In this document: positions 51,144 to 63,286 of the stretch, piece by piece | Layout of the letters: each line of letters opens with the position of its first letter | Position numbering within the stretch: the stretch's first letter is position 1 | Assembly: GCF_028769735.1 (NCBI RefSeq) | Contig: NC_088172.1 | Coordinates: 36,604,397 to 36,668,396 of the forward strand | DNA length: 64,000 bases | Source of the DNA: Zonotrichia leucophrys gambelii | Lineage: Eukaryota; Chordata; Aves; Passeriformes; Passerellidae | Direction: 5' to 3' | The notes under the pieces: generated by a model | The model's database searches: none | What the model saw: the letters and a program-made list of their open reading frames with translations, nothing else | What the model was told of the DNA's origin: nothing | Program-made: the position numbers and the translations under genes

Positions 51144-53352
51144 ATAAAATTATCTGAAGGTAATGAAAGGGGGAAAAAGAACCCAAACTAACACTTTCAT
51201 GTCAAGGCCATGAAGTCCACCCTGCCCTGAAAATACTTTGTTTGCCAGCTGCCTTTGCTGAGACTCTTAACCTTTCTTGATCACTGGATATTTTTGCTGT
51301 AATAACTGCCTCATTGTATAATTAATTTCACTGGAGAATTCATTCGTACAGTCATTGCTTTGCATTTTTCAATAATTAATTCCCTGCAAGCAGGTTCATA
51401 TTTTTTGTATATTCCCTGTAATAGTCCTGACTTCTCTTTAAGGTTACTGAACCAATCTTCTCCCCAGACGTTCTCTCTGTCCTTTTCTTGTCTCCCTTCC
51501 TCTGCCCCTGAGTCCTGCAGCACCCTGCAGTCCTCACACAGCAATGACAACCTTTGTTCCTTTCCTTGAGGGCAAATGAACCCAGTTTCAGGATACACAC
51601 AAAAATTAAAACAAAATAAATTGTGGGTGGATGAGGCAGTTACAAGGCTTTTTGGAGAACAATTCAAACTGGCTAACTCTGATCTTGGCAGTGGTAGGGC
51701 AGTCCCAGGGCCAGCAGGGTGGGCTGGAGGTGGCCAGTAAGGGTTCGTGAGGTCTCATGCTGAGGACTTAGAGGACTTCAGAGGACTTTATGAGGTTCCA
51801 AAGAGTTGGAGTGAGTAAAAGGACCTGAGAGGAGATTTCAAGGTGCCTAGTGGGAGAAACATTTGATGAGGCCATTTAAGGGTGTTTTGGAGGGCTTTTG
51901 GTAAAAGGAGGTTGTTTCTCACTTTTCATGGGGAATAATAAATAGAGCAAGTTTGGCAACTCTTGGGAGTTTCAGGAAATATTCTGTGTATTTATGGGTC
52001 ATAGCACTCAAGTCTTACTCATTTTTGCTTTGTTTCAATTGGTGTCATTCACAAAATTTGTGTTTCTTCCCAGGACAGTTGTTTCTCAAACACAACCTTG
52101 ATCTTAATACCTGTTTCATAATTTCACAGAAGGTGATTTCTTATTAGTTGATGTCCCCACATTTGAGTTTTCCGATCAAACAAATCAATGTTAAAGGGCA
52201 GCAGTGCTTTGGGGTTTTTTATCTGTAGATACATGATACTGATCACTGTTAATAACTAAATGGCTTCTTGGTACAATTTTGGTTATGCAAAACTGATCCT
52301 GACTCCAGACTTTTTAATCCTATGCTGGAGTAATGCCACTGTTACACAGAATGGACTTGTTATACCCCTTAGGTAGCTACAGTTAGTCAGATGGATCCTC
52401 CACAGTCTCTTAGAAGAACTTCTTAAGTGAATTTTTATGCTTCCAGGTTTGTAAATTTGGAAATATTTAAATTATTAGAAATATTTTCTATTTCCTTCTT
52501 TTTTTTTTTTTCTTCCAGGTAGAATTTCTGCCACAAAGCTTAATTACTCTCTAAAGGAGGTGAAAAAAGAAAACTTAAAAAAATTAAACCAATGTATTAT
52601 CTGGCTCCTTTGCTCAGTCCAGAGGACAAAATTCAAACTTTCCTGATGACTTTCCTTGCCTTTGGATTAAGTTCTGACCACAAAGTTTGGGTTTCAGGCA
52701 CGTTTCTGAAGCACAAAATACTGTTCAAATCACCAGCCCCAAAGAGATCTGTGCTTCAGGGGAAAGCAGGCAGAGGACAATTAAATGATGATATCTGGAT
52801 TTGTCAGGCTTATCGAGACTTTTTGTATCAGAACAGAACTCACATCTTAATATGTCAGGGCTCATCTACCTTAAATAGTCCATGATATTCCAAATATTAG
52901 GTTCTAAGCTGCATCTGAAATATTATCAGTAACCATTGTTAGCAAAGTGAAACATTCTTTAGGGATTAATCCAAATATCACTGGAGTTGTTAGGAGCTTT
53001 ACTTTAAATACATTGGATTGGAGATACCCCTGATTAATCCACTTTTAATCTGCTGATTTCATGGCCTTTTGCAGCCTGGTATGGGTTCACTCAACCCACA
53101 ATCTGCAAGGCTAGAAGCTATTAATAATGGCAGCATGACACTGACTTTGAATTATGAAATCCTTTTTCCCTGTGCAGCATCAGAGCTGGCTTTTCACCAG
53201 TCATGACTCTGCAGCTTCTCCTCATCTCGGAGTGTGGACACTGGAGGAGCTCAGGTGTGCACACAGACCCTGGGGTTGGCTCAGCTGGCCACAGCCTGGT
53301 GCTAAAAACACCAAAGCTGTGGCTTTAATCCCCATAGGGCCATTTACTTCAG
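51144..53352. other. Non-coding DNA with a purine-rich block
   Basis: No gene supported. A purine-rich block at about 51690-51960 holds a 10-bp tandem repeat (listed separately) and an AATAAATAG word near 51938. A T-run near 52499-52511 followed by CTTCCAGG looks like a splice acceptor, but the 97-codon frame that follows (52592-52885) has no recognised domain. Confidence 0.62.
51761..51790. repeat. Three copies of a 10-bp unit
   Basis: TGAGGACTTA, GAGGACTTCA and GAGGACTTTA in a row, with a fourth degenerate unit (TGAGGTTCCA) after them. A short minisatellite inside a purine-rich stretch. Confidence 0.9.
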
Positions 53353-53412
53353 AGTTGGACATGGTGATCCTTGCGTGTCCCTTCCAATTCAGAATATTCC
53401 ATGAATTTGTGA
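53353..53412 (+). repeat. CR1 3' terminus, about 60 bp
   Basis: A tiny plus-strand CR1 end: AGTTGGACATGGTGATCCTTGCGTGTCCCTTCCAATTCAGAATATTCCATGAATTTGTGA. It matches the TTGGAC..GATGATCCTTG.GGGTCCCTTCCAACTCAG wording of a distinct CR1 subfamily and keeps the ATTCCATGA terminal unit. Confidence 0.8.
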
Positions 53413-55548
53413 ATAGATCAGAACCTTGGCCCTGTTAGAAGCACAAAACCTTTGCTGTTGGAGCTCCTTATGCAGGCACAGCACATTAGGATTAGCACAT
53501 TAGATGGACTCAAGATGCTCAGGAACTGTGCCCTTGCTTATCCCTCATTAAAACAAGATTTAATATGAACTTTATTTGAATACATTAGCATAGATATATT
53601 ACCATTATTTCTTAATATTTCATCGTGAAAACATATTAAGATGGCTCTATATGGGAAATGAGTCTCTGCTGGATGACATTTGCCTGCATAATGCATTCAC
53701 ACAGGATTCAAGCTTTCCCTCATGCCTGCCAGAAGAAGGTATTGTTAATAACATTAAAATAAAATTTTAAAAACTGTGAAGACAGAGGTGTACATGGTTC
53801 ACTGCCATGGAAAAGGAAATGAAATTTACAGTTCAGAGAAGTTAAATTAAAAAAAAATAATAATAATTAAGGTTTAACATTTCACTATGAAATGACAATT
53901 CCAAGTTGAAAAAGTTTTGAGTTATGTGATATATTTGTTGAAATTTTAATTCTAGTTTAGAATGGAAATATTTTGGAAATTTTTTTCCAATTGTGCAAAT
54001 CTCAGTGCTTCCCTCAGGACCGAATCTCTCATTTCCTATTCCACAAATATTATGTACGAATTATGGCAAAGACTGTGTCTTCCATTGCAGAAAAGAGAAA
54101 ATATTCTCACTTGGCTCAAGGTCTTTCCACATTCAGTGAATGCCTGAAACAGATCTCCAGCTCCCCAGTATTTCTTGCTTCTTCCTGCAATAACCTGTGT
54201 CCATGATCCATGTGCCTTGTAACACTGACAAGAGTTTCTCCCATGAAACCCATTCTCCCATTTCTTTGTGAACCAGTAATGGAATTAATTCTGATCATTA
54301 CAATCAAACCTTGGAACGCAGTTTTCTGGTAGCATCCTAATCATGAAGAGTAAATATGTGCAACTATGCTTTTCTTGTCATCTCAAGGAGATTTTTCAAT
54401 GAGATTGAAACTCTTAATTAATGCTCTTGACAAACCCTTATCAGCTTTTATCTGAGAGGACTGCAGAGGGTTTATACTCAGCCATTTCTCTCATGAGCTG
54501 CTGCTGTAGAATTTACAGACTCCATAGATTCTATCTTCCTTATATAGAGATAAATGTAGACTCTATAAAGATGGTAAACTTTGAACTAAGTTTTCTCCTA
54601 TCTCCTATAGAGGAAGCTTGTGGTTTCTCCAGCAATTTTGAAGCCCTGCTATTTTCAATAAAGAATTCTTTTCTTCAAAGAAATGAATTCCTGGGAAAAT
54701 CTGCATTAAGACTAGTTCCGTTTGATCATACATTATTTTTACAAAGCCACATATTCCAAAGAAAATCCATCTTACTTTTAATTTCTGTACAGCTTTCAGG
54801 TCCAATTGTTCATTCTTCCTACCACTCAATCACACTGGGTCTAGGAAGAGCAGTTGTGACCTCCAAGAATATCAACACATGTTGCAGTTTATTTATTAAA
54901 ATATCCCAAACAAGCACCTCCCCCCTAGAAAACCCCATAGCTATTTACTTCTTGCTTTAGTTCCCTTCCATTTTAGTGGTAACTTAATAAGATAATTTTT
55001 TAGAAGATGTAAAGAAAAATTACATTTTACACTCTTTAAGCCTTTCTCCAACATTTATTTCAAGCAGCCATATTCCCTTCCCTCGGTTTTCTTTCTGTCT
55101 TACATCTTTCTGCTCTTCACTTGCTGTCACAAGACAAACTCATGGGATTGGTTACAGTTATGCTCAGAACAAAGTTATGAGAACATATCATGTTTACATT
55201 TTTGGCTAAAACACCCACAAAATTTTACATCTGATGTTTTTTGATATGTACTGGTCTGTGAAACTTGGTGTTAATGCAATCATGCCAAAAAACTTAAAAG
55301 AAAACAGAGACTGGTGACTGAAAGCTGAATTGTTTTCATCCACAACCGCCTCCATCAGATATATCTTGTAAAATGTACTGGGCTTTTATTTAATGCACAT
55401 ACTCTTTAATGTCACTGGAAAGTTAGGAAGGAAGAAAAGGGAATGTGTTTCAATGTTGGATTCCAGCCAAAATTTCTTTGGCAGGTCTGAGTGAAAAAAG
55501 AAACACTGAAGTTTTCAGAAACCTCCTTTAAAGAGAGCTCTTTACCAG

Positions 55549-55570
55549 AAAAAAAAAAAAAAAAGAAAAA
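55549..55570. repeat. A-rich tract, 22 bp
   Basis: A run of 16 A, one G and then six A. No recognisable retrocopy precedes it. Confidence 0.92.
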
Positions 55571-57876
55571 AACTTAAACTGCCTTAGCATATTAAAAAAC
55601 ACTAAACAATTTAGGAGTGAAATCTGGACTTCATTGAAATCCCTGGCAAAACTCCAGCTTGTTTCAATGAGACAAAAGTATTTGTTGTAAACTCTCTGAT
55701 ATGGAAGATTTTGGCTGGTGGAAGTAATTGCAGATGATCTGATTGGACAAGGAACAATCAATTAAATGATGTGGGATGTCACAATGTTCAGCAGCCCACT
55801 GAAGAAAACAGTCTTATCCTGAAAGATTGCAAATATCAAGTCAGGCAGGGTTCACTGTAAAGAACAAAGTTAGACTCACCCAAAATTTGTTCTGCTAATT
55901 GAAGCCTCTTCTCTGAGGTTGTTGAGGCTGAGATTCATCTCCAGTTTCATGCTGGCATGAATTCCTGAAAGTGTTTAAATTGCTAATAGGATCAGAGGGA
56001 AGCTGGTCAAGCAACCTGCAAAGCAACTTGACTCATGCTACACTCAGTGTCATGATTCTGTTCCCAGTCACTCAGGGAGGAAAGCTGCTCCTCTGGACAG
56101 AAATTTATCCCACTGATTTTCAGACAAGATGGACTGTGCTCCCCTACAGGCCGTTTGTCTCCTCATTGACTACAGAGGGAGCCCAGAAATTGAAAATAAT
56201 TGAGCTTAGATCTCCAAATTTTCTTTCAAATAAAAGAATCTTGTAACAGAAGGGCTTTTGCAAATGTTTGTGGCAGGCTGGCATGTCAATCAAATTGATC
56301 CCTAATCGTTACAGACATCTCCTTTACTCCAGGAGCTTCTTGGCTGACAGAGGATGGTGATGGGATAATAGCCCAAGGAAAGATTTCTGGCTAGGAAAAA
56401 AAAAAGTCAGAAAACAAGTGGCAGTGAAACTTTGGGATCAATATGGTGCTTGAAATTTCTGTGGAGGAAAAAGCATGTGAATGTTTATACCAGCCTTGAG
56501 CAGCAACATCATCATGTAACTTCTGCATAAAAATATGTTTATTTTAAAATAAAAATAAAGGGGAGCATTTAAATAAAAATAAGGGGCAGAATTTACCCCT
56601 CTTGGCATGAGGCTTTTTTTTGGACATCTGACTCCTACTTAGGCATGAATCCTTAGTGTGCTTCAGAAGGGAAGGTGGCTGAAAATAGAATCATTGCTGT
56701 TTTAAAAATAGGAAAGCTATTAAAAATAGGATGCTACAGCTTGAAAAAAGCAGTATTTTTATAAGTAAAGGCTACTGTGAGAAAGGCAATTCCAGGAGTC
56801 TAGCTTTCACAAACTAGAAAATGACAGGGATGTAGTGTAAAAAAGCTATGCATTTAGAATTGGAGATAAGGAAAAAATGTAAATTAGATAAATGCTTACC
56901 TTGCCATTGAAAACAGGACAGATATTTATGTCCCTTTTGGTGGCTATACATAAGTATTATCTGATATGTATCAGGAGCTGTGCACACTGGCCAGAGTCAG
57001 GCAGGACCACAATGCCCTTCGTGCCAAACTTTCCCCTTCTGAAGGTACAGTTAAGCAATTTGGAAGTTGTCAAATACCCTCTACTTTCCTGAGGGACTGG
57101 AAAGTAGACATTATGGAGTCAACATGGCAAGATCAGCATCTCTGCAAGCAGGAGCAGCATGAAACCCTAAAGAGAAGAGACTGTAAAGCTGCCAAATTAA
57201 TATCCACAGCCTTCTTACCAGGGCTGCACATCTCACTAGAAATTCAGTCCCTCAGTGGGAAGGGAAGCCTTGTCAAAACCAAAAATATTGCCTCTGCTTC
57301 TAATGAGCATCAAAATCCTAAGAGTAGAGCTTATGTTCTCTGGGTGGAGGCTCACAGGAAGCCTCTCTGAGGGGTTACAGAAGCAGGAAACTTAGGCTGA
57401 AGGCAAAACATAAATGCAAGTTGTCAAACTGGAGAAGGAGCTGCTTTGCAAAGGTTGATGTCAGGTGATGAAGGAGGAATTTCTGTATAGACATGACCAT
57501 GCATTTTATAAATGAAATTGAGCTAGATGGTCAAAATGCTGCTACAGACTCTCAGCACCCAAAAATTTATCAGCTTTCTACCCTGGGAACTGAGTCTGTG
57601 AATGTTATTAATTGGCTACAAATGGCTGTGGTCTCTGCTTTTCATGGATTCCTGTTTATTACAACAGGAGAAATCATCACTAAGGCTAATGAGAAGGATG
57701 GTCTTCAAGGGTCTCTGGATAGAGAAATTATCAATTCTTCTAAAACTGTACTCCCTTAAAATACTGGAAAATCTCCATAGTTTCTTCCAGGGAGCACATA
57801 TTTCTTGAGTCATTAACAAATGAGAGATAGTGACTTTTCACTAGATCCACAATTTAAGAAACGTATGCTAAAGAGG

Positions 57877-57987
57877 TTTGGTTTTGGGTTTTTTGTTTTT
57901 TTTTGGGGGGGGGGGGTTTGTTGGTGTTGATGTTTTTTGGTTGTGGTTTTTGGGGGGGTTTTTGTTGTTTTGTTTTTTTTTTTTTTT
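57877..57987. repeat. G/T low-complexity tract with long G-runs
   Basis: About 110 bp made almost wholly of G and T. It has a run of 12 G (57905-57916), a run of 7 G (57952-57958), several GG pairs and a final run of 15 T. The plus strand has enough close G-runs to form a G-quadruplex in principle; that is inference. Such tracts are also prone to sequencing and assembly error. Confidence 0.92.
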
Positions 57988-58985
57988 AATTGGAAACACT
58001 ACAAATCATTATGGCAAGAATGAGCATAATTTGCCTGTTGCACTGGGTCGGTTTTGTCAGGGACCATATCTGGCCGATGTCAGAATCTTGTATCTTCATG
58101 CAGAAGTAAATTGATGCAAATTAACAACACGTTCTGTTTCTGTTTCCATTCTATTTTAAAATTTCATTACTGGGCACGTGGTTAGGGTGATAATTCCCCA
58201 TAAGATACCTGGTGCTACCAGGTTGCTCTCTTATTTGTTTCCAGGCACAGCAGATGAATTATTAGCATCCACAGAGAGGCTGTAATTCTGCAGTGACATC
58301 TTGCTCCATGCCCTTCATGCATGTAGCTCCAGAGTAAAGAAGGAAATACGTCCCCTGTCCATCCAGCTGCCAGTACTTTCCCCACTTCTTTAACCACTCT
58401 GATCCATCCATGAGCCTTGATTCAGCCCCATCACCTGTGTGCTCTAAGACCTGCCCTGCTTCGCTCAAAGCCTTCATTGGTGTGAAGCTGGGAATACCCA
58501 CAGAACTGTAAATTCAGTACCAAAATTTGCCTAAGGGATAATGTCAGTGCAATACAGTGCTGTGACAGGATAATGGTCTCCTGGCACAATAAAACTGCCA
58601 AAAAGAAGCCAAGCAGTTTATGGATAATAAATGTCAAACAGAGGTAGATGTTTATTTTCAGAACATCACAAGCCTATTATCCTGTCAGACCCTCCTGTTT
58701 CAATTTCTTTATTTCTGTTAAAGTAAATGAATAAAGAAAAGTAAAGAACGAGGTGTCCTGCAGGCCAATCACAAGCCGGTTCAGCCTGAAGGCTCCAGTA
58801 AGGCATGAGTTTACTTCAACTTACATTTTTTTGAGCAGCTGCCTTGCTCTGGTTCGCTGTCACATAAGCTTCACTTGGACAGGAATCCCCCCGTCTCTTC
58901 CAGGGGTGTTTGTGTTCCAGTCTTCCATCTCTCAATGCTGTTTAAACTTTCAGTCCTGTTAATTTTCATTCCGAAGGGGGGTACA

Positions 58986-59404
58986 TGTGGCATGCACATT
59001 TTCTGGAAAAATCCCTTCACCCAGGATTTTTCTCCTGGGAAGCTGAGATGCCTCAAAGGAATATGAAAACAATAATTATCTCTTTTTCTTCTCATCTGTT
59101 TTACTCATGTGGAATGTGTTTGGAGATTGTTTATGCAACAGGTGATTGTTTCATTGGTTTGTGGTGTGAGTTGTTTTTACTCTTTGGCCAAACAGTGCCA
59201 AGCTGTGTTGAGACTCTGGAAAGAGTCACGAGTTCTCATTATTATCTTTTTAGCCTTCTGTAAATATCTTTTCTGTATTCTTTAGTACAGTATAATTTAG
59301 TATCCTTTAATATAACATAGTATCATAAAATAATAAATTATCCTTCTAAGAACATGGAGTCAAATTCATCATTCCTTCCTCTGTCTGGGGAAAATGTAAA
59401 TACA
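58986..59404 (+). mobile_element. Second LTR of the same retrovirus family, about 420 bp
   Basis: A decayed LTR on the plus strand, related to the minus-strand LTR at 10600-11008 along its whole length. Shared blocks in order are ACATTTTCTG, CCAGGATTT-TCTCCTGGGAA, CAATAATTATCT (59070-59081), GGAATGTG-TTTGGA-ATTGTTTA, TGTTT-ATTGGTTT, GTCACGAGTT, TAGCCTTCTGT, TATTCTTTAGTA and CCTTCTAAG. The start TGTGGCATGCACATTTTC corresponds to the sense start of the other copy. An AATAAA polyadenylation signal is kept at 59332-59337. No gag, pol or env sequence flanks it and I find no clear target-site duplication, so the 3' limit is approximate (59404 to about 59411). It is more diverged than the first copy. 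Confidence 0.85.
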
Positions 59405-59654
59405 ATAGGCACATAGAGGGGAAAAAAGGAGAAAACATTTGTTCCTGTGTCACACTGCTAGCATCTGAATCAGCTTAGCAGAGATGAGCATTAAATGGTC
59501 TTTAGAGGGGGTAGATGAGGGTTGTGGGCAGAGTCAAACAGGATGTGTTGATGTGGGTATGATCCCCCTGAGCTTCTAGAAGTGAATAATGGCTGCCTCC
59601 ATTATGTCCATATTGCAAATAGATGTGTGTTGAGTAAACCCAAAGTCATCTTTT
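59405..59654. other. Spacer between LTR and CR1
   Basis: About 250 bp of unique-looking sequence. It shows no retroviral internal sequence, which supports a solo LTR rather than a provirus. Confidence 0.7.
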
Positions 59655-59852
59655 ATCATAGAATCACAGAAATCACAGAATGGTGTGAGTTAGAAGAGAC
59701 CTTAAAGTTCCAAATCCCCTGGAGGCAAGGACACCTTCCACTGGACCAGGTTGCTCCAAGCCCCATCCAACCTGGCCTTGGACACTTCTAGGGTAGGGGC
59801 ACCCACAACTCTGGGCAACCTGTGCCAGTGCCTCACCACAGTCATAGTAACG
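59655..59852 (-). repeat. CR1 LINE 3' fragment, about 200 bp
   Basis: A minus-strand CR1. The plus strand begins with two terminal units (ATAGAATCACAGAAATCACAGAATGG), then GAGTTAGAAGAGACCTTAAAG, CACCTTCCACTGGACCAGGTTGCTCCAAGCCCCATCCAACCTGGCCTTGGACACTTCTAGGG in pieces. It ends with CTCTGGGCAACCTGTGCCAGTGCCTCACCACAGTCATAGTAACG. Well preserved. Confidence 0.95.
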
Positions 59853-61127
59853 ATTTTTTTTATATATGTTCCTTCAGATGAGCATTTTGCACTGTTTACT
59901 TCTTTTTTTGTTGTTGTTTTTATTGGTGGTGACGGTATTTATTAATTCTTAATTATCTATATATTAATATTTTATGTTGGTGTTTACCAATTAAATAATC
60001 AGTACATTACTATTAATTTTTATTAGTATTAATCAATAAATATGGAACTGGTAAAAACAATCTGTGCCCCAAAAGATGGCATAGTCTCTTGCTGAACAAA
60101 AAAAGGAAGTAGAAGAGGAGCTGGTTGTGCTTTTATTTGCTGCTGCATATAACAAAACTCAGAGCTGCTGTAGTGGGCAGGGTGTCATGAACAAGCTGTG
60201 GCAGTGTGGGTCTGGAGAGTGGATATAAAGGGAAGCAAGCAGGAGTACCTGAAATGGGGTGAAAAGGGTGTTTCCACTGGAAAATACACTGAAGTAAAGA
60301 CCATCATGCGGGAAGAATGCTGTGGTGACATTTGATCTCACAAGCATTATTTATTTTGTGTGCAGCTTTCCATTCACCATCTAAGTAAAGTCAAAAGGCC
60401 TTGAGAAAAAGAAAAAAACAACAGCATGACTAAGGGAACTCTTGGCAGTTTTCCTGTGCAGAGAATGCCAAGGGCACAATATTAACCTTCAGGCTTCACT
60501 CTTGTCCCTTTCTCTTCCTTCACTGGTTTTCCTGAGATTGCTCCACCTTCCCTTGGGGGAAGGGCACTGCATTAAGATTTTTTTACTGTCCTTCTTTCTT
60601 TACGGCTGAAGGAAAAACATCCAAGACAAAACCCCTCCACAGAGGAGTGATCTGGACATAAACCCTAATATTCCATGGACAGCAGTCTGGACTTCAGCAC
60701 ATGTAGTGCCTAGGAATGACTGAACATCCAAGGACCAGCATTTGAAAACAGCATTTCCAGGGGGAAGATGGATCTGAGCACCAAGGGAAAGGCAGGAGGG
60801 TCGTGATAAGGCTGCTTCAGGATTATCTCATAGTAGATGGATGCAGTTCTTTGTGCTTGCTGTGACTCTTAATTGCATCTGTCCACAGAGCCATGTTAAT
60901 TAATATTGATGCAGAAAGGGAACAGATTTACTGAAACATTCCACAATTTCTGCCCATAGGGATCCTTCCATGCCCTTTCTGACTGGGTTTTTCTTCCCAG
61001 TTGTAGGGAGTGATGTCTTTGGTAAACAACCGGGATGAATGATGGCACCTCACAGCACAGGTGACACACTCTCTTAAGAGTGAGGTCATCTCACCTGGTT
61101 CAGCCACCTTTACACAGGCAGGTATTG
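59853..61127. other. Non-coding DNA
   Basis: No gene recognised. 59930-60050 is strongly A+T-rich with many TATTAAT words. The rest is unique-looking, with no domain in any frame and no other transposable element. Confidence 0.66.
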
Positions 61128-61395
61128 ACAGGACAAGAGGAAACAGCTTTAAAGTAAGAGGGCAGGTTTAGATTAGATTTTAGAAAAAATCTTTTACTGT
61201 AGAGGATGGCAAGGCCCTCACACAGGCTGCCCAGAGAAGCTGTGGCAGCCCCTGGATCCCTGGAAGTGTCCAAGGCCAGGTTGGATGGGGCTTGGAGCAA
61301 CCTGGGATAGTGGAAGGCGTCCCTGCCCATGGCAGGGGGTGGAATGAGATGAGCTCTAAGGTCTTTTCCAGCCCAAAACACTCTGTGATTCTCAG
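61128..61395 (+). repeat. CR1 LINE 3' fragment, about 265 bp
   Basis: A plus-strand CR1: GACAGGACAAGAGGAAACAGC, AGATTAGATTTTAGAAAAAATCTTTTACTGT, GGCTGCCCAGAGAAGCTGTGGCAGCCCC, GTCCAAGGCCAGGTTGGATGGGGCTTGGAGCAACCTGGGATAGTGGAAGG, then GCCCATGGCAGGGGGTGGAATGAGATGAGCTCTAAGGTC. It ends ACTCTGTGATTCTC. One of the best preserved copies. Confidence 0.96.
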
Positions 61396-63082
61396 ATCTG
61401 AAGGTCAGGGGTCTGCTCTGAACAAACCATCAAGGAGCCAACAACAATACCTGGGGGCAGACGATCACATCCAAAGGCTGCTTCATCCCCATCTAAAAAG
61501 TGTTAAAAGTCTAAGATGAACCCTCTGGTGAAGATGTTTTTTTGATGATTATTAAGGGACCTACCTAAACTGATAAGACTAGGCACATATTTTAACAGCC
61601 AAAGTTATGTGAGATGTAGCCCATCCCATAAATTAATTTCATGACTTCCTATTGCATATTATTTCAGTATTGCAATACAAAATACACTCTGCAAACTGAA
61701 ATCAGAGGAAAAATGAATAGTTGATAAAATTATGAAAGTTAATTATATCAGATGAAATGATGGGATTTTCAATTATGTTTTTATTTCAATATTAACAGTC
61801 CTTAATATTTAATTTTAAATTCTGACACCTCTGTTAATCTACTTAAAATAAGTTGGGACTGAGATATGACTTCCATTTATATAAATAATTTAAGCTAATT
61901 TCAAGAAGTTTAGGGTTCTTACCAAAGTTATAAAAATGTGAAATCATTTAAACTGTGAAAAGCACTGAGCAAGTAGCAGGAAGTAGGAATTTGGGAATCA
62001 AAAAGGTGGGAAATTCTTTATTTCTGTCTGGAAGGATGACATTTGCTATGGTGATGCTGTGATAAAATCTTATGGAGTTCTAAAATTATCTGTTCAATTT
62101 ATTTGTACATATTAAAGTTTAGCTTCATCACAGATGCAAATCGTGTCATTAAAAGCTCTCCAACCCTGCTTATGCATCTAGGGCATATAAGAAAATTTTA
62201 TTTAACTAATAAAAATGATTTTTAAAACACTTAGTTTCTGTACTTTAATTAAATTCCTGGGTCCATGTGTAAGTCAATTGGCACCTATGATGTAGGGGGA
62301 GGGGAAGTTAATTACATCTTCAGAAAATAAGAAATTTATCATTCACACTTTTTTCAGCAAAACAGATGCAAAAAACCCCAGAGAGCCCAAATAAGGATAT
62401 TCTGTGTTATTCTGTATATTTTTTTTATTTAAATGCATACAGATAAAAAAAATCCAATATTTGCAAAAGTATGTCCCAGATTCTGCCATATACTGAAGGT
62501 GAACATAAGGATAGATAGATATGTTAAAAGTATTTATTCCCTTCTCTTTGTGCTTTAGGGAAGAAACCCTCACCATCCGTGTTTTCCCTTTTTTTCATCT
62601 CTCAGGAGGGTAAGTTTGGAGAAGTATCATCTGCTCAAAGTTGATGAGTTTTGCATCCACAGTTCAAGACAAGGAATATTAGGAAAGTCATAGCAGGCTC
62701 CTAAAACCTTCTGAAGATGGAGGTTGGGCCCCTTCTCCACATGGTTGGTGCCAGCACTTGGCTGCTCTGTGTTAGAAGGTCTTAGTGCAACAACCTGCTA
62801 AAGAAGTTTCCTGTTATCCCAGCCACCACGGTCATGCAAAACACACTAATTCTTTCTTCCTTTGTATCTGCTTTCCATAAATTTGAAAAAGACCATTGTG
62901 TGCCCTTTGTTCTTTGCCTTTGCATGCACATTCTGCAAGGAATATCCTCAGAGGGACCAGTGCTGTCCCAAGAAGATAGAAAATGAGTAAAGCATGAAGA
63001 ACTGTAAAGTTTGCAGAGGGGAGATGGTTTTGGATTAGGGACAAGTCTCATAAACACTTGGGAAGGGGAAGGAGTGTCATAT
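61396..63082. other. Non-coding A+T-rich DNA
   Basis: No gene or element recognised. It includes a GGGGGAGGGG word near 62296 and a short GATAGATAGATA run near 62511. Frames are short. Confidence 0.68.
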
Positions 63083-63286
63083 TGGTGGTGAGACACTGCA
63101 CAGGTTGCCCAGGGAAGCTGGGGATGCCTCATCCCTGGGGTATTCAAGGCCAGGCTGAACAGGGCTTGAAGCAGCCTGGGATAGTGGAAAGTGTCCCTGA
63201 CCATGGCAGGAAGGTGGAACTGGATGATCTTTAAAGTCACTTCCAACCTAAACCTTTCATGGTTCTGTGATGATTCTGTGATTCTC
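63083..63286 (+). repeat. CR1 LINE 3' fragment, about 200 bp
   Basis: A plus-strand CR1: TGGTGGTGAGACACTGCACAGGTTGCCCAGGGAAGCTGGGGATGCCTCATCCCTGGGG, TATTCAAGGCCAGGCTGAACAGGGCTTGAAGCAGCCTGGGATAGTGGAAAGTGTCCC, GGTGGAACTGGATGATCTTTAAAGTCACTTCCAACCTAAACC. It ends with three terminal units around GGTTCTGTGATGATTCTGTGATTCTC. 5'-truncated. Confidence 0.96.

Larger units (their letters stand above)
53413..58985. other. Non-coding, unique-looking DNA
   Basis: No gene recognised. A 179-codon frame at 54421-54960 (plus) is the longest in the window but shows no domain, and I do not call it a gene. Other frames of up to 134 codons (56966-57370) also lack recognisable features. A-rich and G/T-rich tracts are listed separately. 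Confidence 0.62.

Noticed and set aside
52495..52885. Poly-T plus CTTCCAGG acceptor followed by a 97-codon frame
   Set aside because: The frame begins well after the acceptor and stops lie between them; no domain. Likely chance.
56966..57370. 134-codon frame considered as a gene or retroviral remnant
   Set aside because: No recognisable motif, no neighbouring viral or gene sequence, and an ordinary length for chance in this window.
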